Source of the DNA: UBA6136 sp039795615
GTDB taxonomy: Bacteria; Pseudomonadota; Gammaproteobacteria; Methylococcales; Methylococcaceae
Reading direction: 5' to 3'
Length of the DNA: 12,157 bases
NCBI GenBank assembly: GCA_039795615.1
Contig: JBDKLO010000119.1
Location: 1-12,157, forward strand
Below are positions 7,119-12,157 of this stretch, piece after piece. Positions within the stretch are counted from its first letter, which is position 1; every line of letters starts with the position of its first letter. The notes beneath the pieces are model-generated. The model saw nothing but the letters and a program-made list of their open reading frames with translations. It was not told where the DNA came from and searched no databases. The position numbers were made by a program, and so were the translations under genes.

Positions 7119-9082
7119 CGGCTGAAATCGGGCAATACTGCCTGCTCCTTGCCCTTTTGACGGCCCTCTTTCAGGGGACCTTGCCACTGATCGGGGCGGC
7201 CCGCGGCCAGGGACTCTGGATGGAAAGTGCGATCCCGGCGGGTCGGGCCCAATTCATATTCCTCGCGCTGGCCTTTTGCGCCCTGATCAACGGCTTCATC
7301 GAGAACGATTTCTCAATTCTCTACGTTGCCTCCCATTCAAACAGCGCGTTACCGCTTTACTACCGAATCGCTGCCACCTGGGGAGCGCACGAAGGCTCCA
7401 TGCTGCTGTGGGCCTTCATCCTCTCGGGCTGGACGCTGGCCGTCACCCTTTTCAGTGGCGGACTGACCCCGGTGTTCCGCGCCCGCGTCCTCGGCACCAT
7501 GGGTCTCATCAGTTTCGGCATCCTCCTCTTTATCCAGTGGACGTCGAATCCCTTCCTCCGTCTGATCCCGATGCCTGCTGAAGGCAATGACCTCAACCCC
7601 CTCCTCCAAGACTTCGGGATGACCATTCATCCCCCGATGCTCTACATGGGCTATGTCGGGTTGGCCGTGGCCTTTAGCTTTGCGATTGCCGCCCTTCTGG
7701 GTGGAACTCTGGATGCCGCCTGGTCTCGCTGGTCACGCCCTTGGACCCTGGTGGCCTGGATTTTCCTCACCTTCGGCATTGTCCTTGGCTCCTGGTGGGC
7801 CTATTACGAGCTGGGCTGGGGCGGTTGGTGGTTCTGGGATCCGGTGGAAAATGCCTCCTTTATGCCCTGGCTGGTCGCGACCGCCTTACTGCATTCGCTC
7901 GCCGCCACTGAAAAGCGGGGTGCGTTCAAGGCTTGGACGGTACTGCTCGCCATCTTCGCCTTCTCGCTCAGCCTCCTCGGTACCTTCCTGGTTCGCTCCG
8001 GCGTTTTGACCTCCGTCCACGCTTTTGCCTCCGACCCCGCCCGTGGCCTTTTCATTCTGGTCTTCCTCGCTGTGGTCGTCGGCAGCTCCCTGCTCCTTTA
8101 CGGCCTTCGGGCTCCGGTGATCCGGGACAGCACCCGCTTTACCTGGCTCTCCCGCGAAAGCCTGCTCCTGGTCAATAACATTCTTCTGGTGACGGCCTCA
8201 GCCAGCATCCTTCTGGGGACGCTTTATCCCCTGGTGCTTGATGCACTCAAGCTGGGAAAGATCTCCGTGGGATCGCCCTATTTCGCGAGGGTTTTCACCC
8301 CCCTCATGACGCCTATCGTTTTCCTTGCCGGCATCGCCGCCATGGTTCCCTGGCGCGAGGGCCAGCTTGATAAGATCCTCCATCCTCTCCTTCGCATCGC
8401 CCTTCCAGTCATCGTTCTCGCGGTAGCGCTATCGCTCCTGGTCGATGGCATGTCCGACATCGCGACGCTCGCCGGAATCGGCATGGCCCTGTGGCTTTTG
8501 GCCACCCAAGGTCTGAGTCTTTGGAATCGCATCAAGCATCGTCAGTCCCTGAGCGAAGGGGTTTCGGCCCTGTCCATGAGCTTTATCGGTATGAATTTCG
8601 CCCACCTCGGTCTCGCGGTCTTTGTGATTGGCGTCACGCTCTCAGGCAGCCACAGCGAAGAAAAGATCGTCAAACTGGCTCCGGGTGAGAGCGCCTCGAT
8701 CGGTGCCTACACCTTCAAGTTCGGGGGCGTCCACGCCGTTGAAGGACCCAACTATCACGCTCAGGAAGGGCGATTCGACGTTTACGAAGGCAACCGCCAG
8801 GTGGCCGCACTGACCCCGCAAAAGCGGATCTATCAGGTCCAGAAGAATCCCATGACCGAAGCTGCCATTGATCCAGGGCTCACCCGGGATCTCTACGTTG
8901 CCCTCGGAGAGCCGCTGGATAAAGATGCCTGGAGCGTCCGCGTCTATTACAAACCCTTCATTCGCTGGATCTGGTTTGGGGGCCTTCTGATGATGACCGG
9001 TGGCTTGTGCTCGCTTCTGGACAAACGCTATCGCATTGGCTCCCGGAAGGACCTGACCCTCGAATCTCAGCGCGGAGCCTGA
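7115..9082 (+). CDS. ccmF: Cytochrome c heme lyase subunit CcmF
   Basis: The 655-residue polytopic membrane protein is the core of the heme lyase that receives heme from CcmE and attaches it to apocytochrome c. The WWD domain is intact (WGGWWFWDPVENASFMPW, 235-252), with TWGAHEGSMLLW (88-99) and the HPPMLYMGY segment (172-180) also conserved. The four family histidines appear present: His172 and His302 flanking the WWD region, and His260 and His497 in membrane segments as candidate ligands of the b-type heme. These lie close to E. coli positions 173, 303, 261 and 491. Multiple hydrophobic helices and a periplasmic domain near 515-620 fit the family. A good AAGGA lies 8 bases before the ATG, which overlaps the ccmE stop. 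The stop at 9080-9082 touches ccmG. Confidence 0.97.
   Translation: MTAEIGQYCLLLALLTALFQGTLPLIGAARGQGLWMESAIPAGRAQFIFLALAFCALINGFIENDFSILYVASHSNSALPLYYRIAATWGAHEGSMLLWAFILSGWTLAVTLFSGGLTPVFRARVLGTMGLISFGILLFIQWTSNPFLRLIPMPAEGNDLNPLLQDFGMTIHPPMLYMGYVGLAVAFSFAIAALLGGTLDAAWSRWSRPWTLVAWIFLTFGIVLGSWWAYYELGWGGWWFWDPVENASFMPWLVATALLHSLAATEKRGAFKAWTVLLAIFAFSLSLLGTFLVRSGVLTSVHAFASDPARGLFILVFLAVVVGSSLLLYGLRAPVIRDSTRFTWLSRESLLLVNNILLVTASASILLGTLYPLVLDALKLGKISVGSPYFARVFTPLMTPIVFLAGIAAMVPWREGQLDKILHPLLRIALPVIVLAVALSLLVDGMSDIATLAGIGMALWLLATQGLSLWNRIKHRQSLSEGVSALSMSFIGMNFAHLGLAVFVIGVTLSGSHSEEKIVKLAPGESASIGAYTFKFGGVHAVEGPNYHAQEGRFDVYEGNRQVAALTPQKRIYQVQKNPMTEAAIDPGLTRDLYVALGEPLDKDAWSVRVYYKPFIRWIWFGGLLMMTGGLCSLLDKRYRIGSRKDLTLESQRGA
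9074..9077 (+). promoter_or_regulatory. Ribosome binding site GGAG for ccmG
   Basis: GGAG in the last codons of ccmF lies 7 bases before the ATG at 9085 and 4 bases before the tandem ATG at 9082. The better spacing favours 9085, although 9082 would form a TGATG overlap with the ccmF stop. Confidence 0.5.
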
Positions 9083-9084
9083 TG

Positions 9085-9627
9085 ATGCGTTTTCTGATCC
9101 CTCTGGGCGTCTTCCTGGTTATGGTCATTTTTCTAGGCGTGGGTCTGTCCCTTGATCCCCGGGAAATCCCTTCGCCTCTGATCGGAAAACCGGCCCCGGC
9201 CTTTGACCTTCCGACGCTTGATGCTCCCGACCGCCGCTTCGGACCCCATACCCTGAAAGGGCGTCCCTACCTTTTGAATGTTTGGGCCTCCTGGTGTGAA
9301 GCCTGCCGTGCCGAACACCCCGTCCTGATCGATCTCGCCCGAAGAGGCGAGGTCAACTTGATCGGCCTGAACTACAAGGACACCCCTGAAAAAGCCCGGG
9401 CCTGGCTCGAGGCTCACGGGGGGAATCCCTATCAGACCGTCGCAGTGGATGCCAATGGCAAGGTCGGCATTGACTGGGGCGTCTATGGCGTTCCAGAAAC
9501 CTTTGTGGTGGATGCGAACGGGATCATTCTTTATAAGCATACGGGCCCTTTGAACCGGAAAGTGCTCACAGAAAAAATTCTCCCACTGCTCCGAACCCCC
9601 CAAGATCCGAGGGCCAAAACCCCTTGA
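9085..9627 (+). CDS. ccmG: Periplasmic thiol:disulfide oxidoreductase CcmG (DsbE)
   Basis: The 180-residue membrane-anchored thioredoxin-like protein reduces the disulfide of the apocytochrome c heme-binding CxxCH (or of CcmH) before heme attachment. It has an N-terminal anchor (about 3-22) and the entry segment IGKPAPAFDLPTL (33-45). The active site is WASWCEAC with Cys71 and Cys74, and GVYGVPETF (133-141) contains the cis-Pro (Pro137) and the acidic Glu typical of CcmG. Electrons normally come from DsbD/CcdA, not seen here. The family length is about 185 residues. Start is ATG 9085, or 9082 one codon earlier, chosen from GGAG spacing. The stop TGA overlaps the ccmH start codon. Confidence 0.95.
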   Translation: MRFLIPLGVFLVMVIFLGVGLSLDPREIPSPLIGKPAPAFDLPTLDAPDRRFGPHTLKGRPYLLNVWASWCEACRAEHPVLIDLARRGEVNLIGLNYKDTPEKARAWLEAHGGNPYQTVAVDANGKVGIDWGVYGVPETFVVDANGIILYKHTGPLNRKVLTEKILPLLRTPQDPRAKTP

Positions 9628-10106
9628 AAACGTTAAGACACCTGATTGCCATCGGCCTTCTGACCGGGCTTTCCATCTCGCTCGGCAACGCGGTCGAAAT
9701 CCGCAATTTTGCTAACCCAGAGCAGCAGGCGCGCTACGAAACCCTGATTCAGAAACTCAGGTGCCTCGTCTGCCAAAACCAATCCCTCGGGGATTCCGAC
9801 GCCGATCTGGCGCGGGACCTTCGCAATGAGGTCTATGGCCGAATCCAGTCGGGAGAGAGCGAGGAGGAGACCATTCAATTCCTGACCGATCGGTATGGCG
9901 ATTTTGTCCTCTATGACCCCCCGGTCAAAGGGATCACTCTGTTCCTCTGGACGGGTCCTTTGCTGCTCTTTCTCAGTGGTGGGTTTCTGGCGATCCGTCA
10001 CCTTCGAAGCCACCGACTGAATCCGTCTCGTCCCCCGCTGGATCCTGAGGAGAAGAACCGCCTCGAGACCTTGCGCAACCAGCTTCGTCAGGGCAAATCG
10101 GACTGA
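9624..10106 (+). CDS. ccmH: Cytochrome c maturation protein CcmH (thiol-reductase-like heme lyase subunit)
   Basis: The 160-residue protein is the short CcmH/CcmL form, equivalent to the N-terminal half of the E. coli fusion protein. A signal peptide (about 1-23) leads to a periplasmic three-helix domain with the conserved LRCLVCQNQS motif (45-54), where Cys47 and Cys50 are redox-active. DLARDLRNEVYGRI (62-75) and DRYGDFVLYDPP (89-100) are also diagnostic. A transmembrane helix (about 104-124) and a basic cytoplasmic tail follow. It relays reducing power between CcmG and apocytochrome c and is part of the lyase complex with CcmF and CcmI. The start is an unusual TTG at 9624 whose last two bases begin the ccmG stop (TTGA). 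No ATG or GTG is available early in the frame, and GAGGG lies 10 bases upstream. Confidence 0.95.
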   Translation: MKTLRHLIAIGLLTGLSISLGNAVEIRNFANPEQQARYETLIQKLRCLVCQNQSLGDSDADLARDLRNEVYGRIQSGESEEETIQFLTDRYGDFVLYDPPVKGITLFLWTGPLLLFLSGGFLAIRHLRSHRLNPSRPPLDPEEKNRLETLRNQLRQGKSD

Positions 10107-10125
10107 CTGGCTTACGAAACCCAAC

Positions 10126-11301
10126 ATGACTCCATTCATTCTCACCGCTTTGCTCATCACGGTCGTCGGCCTTCTGACCTTCCTGCCGCTCTTTTTCAAG
10201 GCCCGATCTCAGGAGACGGTCGATCGAAGACGCCTCAATCTGGCACTTCATGAAGAGCGCCGGCGCGAACTTCAGGCGGAAGCCGAAACCCCTGAGGAGA
10301 CGCAACAGTTGGCCGCGGATCTGGAGCGGACTCTACTGGACGATCTCGACACACATGCCGATCCAGTGACCACGTCAAGCGGCAAGGGTGCCAAAATCAC
10401 GCTCTGGAGTAGCATCGCTCTGATTCCTCTTTTAGCGACGGTCGGCTACATCACTCTGGGCCATCCCGAACTTCTCGATGCGCCGCCTCTGAAATCGATG
10501 CATGAGACCCGAAAGGCCATTCAGGAGCTGGCCGACCGACTTTCGGCTAATCCAAACGATCTTGAAGGCTGGGTGCTTCTCGGTCGATCCCTGCAGACCA
10601 CGGAAAGACCCGCGGAAGCTGCAAAGGCTTACGAAACCGCCACTCGCCTGGCACCCGGAGATCCCGACCTCCTGGCACTTCATGCCGAGGCGCTCGCTGA
10701 GGCACAGGATGGCAAGCTGGAGGGACAGCCAGCTACCATCATCCAGCAAATCGTTCGGGACCATCCGAAGCACAAGATGGGGCTTTGGCTAGGAGGCCTT
10801 GCGGCTGCTCAATCCGGCGATATGCGAAGCGCCCGAAAACTCTGGGAAAGGCTGAGAGCTGAGCTCCCACCTCAGGGTCCCGAAATCAAAGAGATCGATG
10901 CCTACCTTCAGGAGCTCGGTCCTGAGAGCACGACCCAAGCGGCCAGTGCAAAAACCCCAGGGGTCAAGGTGAAAGTCACGCTGGATCCCAAACTCAAGGG
11001 AGACGTTCAGCCCGATGATGCGGTCTTCGTTTTCGCCCGGGCCGCCGAAGGCCCGCCCATGCCGCTTGCGGTGATCCGGAAAACCGTGCGTGATTTGCCT
11101 TTGAGCGTCACTCTGGATGACAGTCTGGCCATGCGCCCCGGACTTGAAATTTCAAAATTCCCCAAGCTGATTCTGGGGGCCCGGATCTCAAAGTCAGGAC
11201 AGGCGACCCCACAAAGTGGCGATATCGAAGGCTCTCTTCCAGGAATGACGCCGGAAGCCAGCAAGGTTTACCCCATCACCATTGACCACAAGCGTCCCTG
11301 A
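10126..11301 (+). CDS. ccmI: Cytochrome c biogenesis TPR protein CcmI (CycH-type)
   Basis: The 391-residue protein is the apocytochrome c chaperone of the heme lyase complex. Two membrane helices (about 3-23 and 91-111) bracket a charged cytoplasmic loop predicted to be helical or coiled (residues 27-78, rich in E/R/Q). The periplasmic part has tetratricopeptide-like repeats: NPNDLEGWVLLGRSL (142-156), EAAKAYETATRLAPGDP (164-180) and a further pair to about 250. A C-terminal beta-rich domain (about 279-388) contains DAVFVFARA and PLAVIRK segments typical of CcmI. The TPR region binds the C-terminus of apocytochrome c and presents it to CcmF-CcmH. In E. coli these parts are fused to CcmH; here they are separate. 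The gap from ccmH is 19 bases and the ribosome site is weak. It ends 4 bases from the opposing kinase gene. Confidence 0.93.
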   Translation: MTPFILTALLITVVGLLTFLPLFFKARSQETVDRRRLNLALHEERRRELQAEAETPEETQQLAADLERTLLDDLDTHADPVTTSSGKGAKITLWSSIALIPLLATVGYITLGHPELLDAPPLKSMHETRKAIQELADRLSANPNDLEGWVLLGRSLQTTERPAEAAKAYETATRLAPGDPDLLALHAEALAEAQDGKLEGQPATIIQQIVRDHPKHKMGLWLGGLAAAQSGDMRSARKLWERLRAELPPQGPEIKEIDAYLQELGPESTTQAASAKTPGVKVKVTLDPKLKGDVQPDDAVFVFARAAEGPPMPLAVIRKTVRDLPLSVTLDDSLAMRPGLEISKFPKLILGARISKSGQATPQSGDIEGSLPGMTPEASKVYPITIDHKRP

Positions 11302-11305
11302 AGGC

Positions 11306-12157
11306 TCACGTTTCCAAAGGCCAAAGCCAGGCGGCACCCCGGACACCGCTGGAGTCCCCGTGAACCGGGGGCTTTAGTAGGGTCTCGACCGTATCGGAAA
11401 AGACAAAACGGCCCCAGTGCTTGGGGACATTTTGATAGAGCCGCTCACACTGTCCTACACCTCCGCCGAGGACAATGACATCGGGGTCGATGAGATTGAT
11501 GACGTGGGCGAGTGCCCGGGCAAGGCGCTCTTCATATCGGGCCATGGTGGTCTCGGCCAGGGATTCACTCCGATCTGCCGCCGCCACGATTTCGGGCCCC
11601 GTCCGCCCCTTCCCCCCGGCGCGAAGGTCATCGGCGGCAAGCCCAGGACCTGAGAGATAGGTCTCGATGCAGCCCCTCCGGCCGCAATAGCAGGCGGGAC
11701 CCTCACATTCTTCACCCCGAGGCCAGGGCAACGGATTGTGCCCCCACTCCCCGGCAATCGCGTTGGGCCCCTGAAGGAGAGCCCCATGAACCACAACGCC
11801 GCCTCCCACCCCGGTCCCGAGAATAACGCCAAAAACGACCGGATGACCCTCGCCTGCGCCATCGCTGGCCTCTGAAAGCGCAAAGCAGTCCGCATCGTTT
11901 GCGAGCCGAACGGGCCGGGAGAGCCTGGCCTCAAGGTCTTCCCTAAGGGGACGGTCATTCAGACAGAGGGAGTTCGAATTTTTGAGGCGGCCCGTCTGTC
12001 GGGAGACCGCACCGGGGGTCCCAATGCCCACCGTCCCTGGGCCGCCCAATGCCTCTTCCGCACGATGCACCAACCCAACGATGGCCGAAAGGGTTCCTTC
12101 GTAGTCTCCCTGTGGGGTTGCGACCCGCTCTCGCCAGATCTCAAGACCTTCAGGGGA
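11306..12157 (-). CDS. mak: ROK family sugar kinase, fructokinase Mak-like (N-terminus beyond window)
   Basis: The frame is open to the right edge, giving 283 visible residues. The Mak family is about 300 long, so roughly 20 N-terminal residues with the first phosphate-binding loop (DLGGTK type) are missing. Visible signatures are GTVGIGTPGAVS, RLANDADCFALSEA with the ROK catalytic Asp, VILGTGVGGGVV, and AGEWGHNPLPWPRG. The zinc-binding CxCGxxGCxE appears as CYCGRRGCIETYLSG. DPDVIVLGGGVG and a C-terminal HGDSSGVRGAAWLW complete it. The last segment and the LPWPRG stretch resemble E. coli Mak (fructokinase) more than NagK or glucokinase, so ATP-dependent phosphorylation of fructose in the cytoplasm is likely but not proven. 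An internal TTG at 12073 is not the true start, because the upstream codons continue family-like sequence (IWRERVATPQGDYEGTL). It converges on ccmI with 4 bases between stops. Confidence 0.88.
   Translation of the reverse strand, partial: SPEGLEIWRERVATPQGDYEGTLSAIVGLVHRAEEALGGPGTVGIGTPGAVSRQTGRLKNSNSLCLNDRPLREDLEARLSRPVRLANDADCFALSEASDGAGEGHPVVFGVILGTGVGGGVVVHGALLQGPNAIAGEWGHNPLPWPRGEECEGPACYCGRRGCIETYLSGPGLAADDLRAGGKGRTGPEIVAAADRSESLAETTMARYEERLARALAHVINLIDPDVIVLGGGVGQCERLYQNVPKHWGRFVFSDTVETLLKPPVHGDSSGVRGAAWLWPLET
11353..11373 (+). terminator. Possible weak terminator hairpin downstream of ccmI
   Basis: AGTCCCCG and CGGGGGCT can pair as an 8-bp stem with one G-T wobble around a 5-base loop, about 50 bases after the ccmI stop, followed by TTTAGT. 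The T-run is short, and the same bases encode a conserved HGDSSG segment of the opposing kinase, so the structure may be incidental. No better terminator is visible for the ccm operon in the window. Confidence 0.22.

Noticed and set aside
6555..7187. A 210-codon minus-strand open frame opposite ccmD, ccmE and the start of ccmF.
   Set aside because: Three coupled genes with diagnostic motifs occupy the plus strand here. The antisense product is rich in R, G and P and resembles no known family.
9007..9084. A longer N-terminus for CcmG starting inside ccmF near 9007.
   Set aside because: The extra 25 residues precede a normal membrane anchor, and the GGAG at 9074-9077 points to the tandem ATGs at 9082/9085.
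11306..12073. Treating the kinase as a complete gene starting at the TTG at 12073.
   Set aside because: The frame stays open to the window edge and the upstream codons match the expected Mak N-terminal region (IWRERV...GDYEGTL), so the gene is cut by the edge.
1..12157. A new defence, mobile or otherwise undescribed system.
   Set aside because: Every substantial stretch is explained by conserved families (M16, CtaB, RecJ, RsmC/RlmG, CcmD-I, ROK). I found no direct repeat array, transposase, integrase, attachment-site duplication or unexplained long non-coding region.

Overview
The window looks like part of an ordinary proteobacterial chromosome, most likely gammaproteobacterial. It is GC-rich and densely packed. 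RecJ, CtaB, the CcmD-I series and a Mak-type fructokinase all read like gammaproteobacterial family members, but this placement rests on protein character alone, without a database search. I see no tRNA, rRNA, CRISPR array, insertion sequence, integrase, phage gene or toxin-antitoxin pair. There is no gene-free stretch longer than about 155 bases.

Layout, left to right. (1) Positions 1-2538, minus strand: a translationally coupled pair of periplasmic M16 (insulinase/pitrilysin-type) proteins. The upstream gene carries the HxxEH zinc site. The downstream gene lacks it but keeps the Arg/Tyr signature, and it runs off the left edge. (2) 2539-2692: a divergent intergenic region with a perfect TATAAT for the M16 pair. 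(3) 2693-5343, plus strand: ctaB (heme O synthase) followed 5 bases later by recJ (5'-3' single-strand DNA exonuclease). (4) 5353-6396, minus strand: an RsmC/RlmG-family rRNA guanine methyltransferase, convergent with recJ across a 9-base gap. (5) 6397-6489: a second divergent promoter region. (6) 6490-11301, plus strand: ccmD-ccmE-ccmF-ccmG-ccmH-ccmI, the heme-chaperone and heme-ligation half of the System I cytochrome c maturation pathway. The first five genes overlap or abut at stop/start junctions. (7) 11306 to the right edge, minus strand: a ROK-family sugar kinase resembling fructokinase Mak, truncated at its N-terminus by the window edge and ending 4 bases from ccmI.

How the genes work together. 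CcmE carries heme covalently in the periplasm. CcmD assists loading and release of heme-CcmE. CcmF, CcmH and CcmI form the heme lyase complex that attaches heme to apocytochrome CxxCH motifs, and CcmG with CcmH keeps those cysteines reduced. CtaB acts on the same heme pool for terminal oxidases. The heme-export genes ccmA, ccmB and ccmC, which commonly precede ccmD, are not here: a methyltransferase gene on the opposite strand lies directly upstream of ccmD. This split is the most notable organisational feature. Otherwise the content is conserved housekeeping genes, and I found no convincing evidence of a previously undescribed system.
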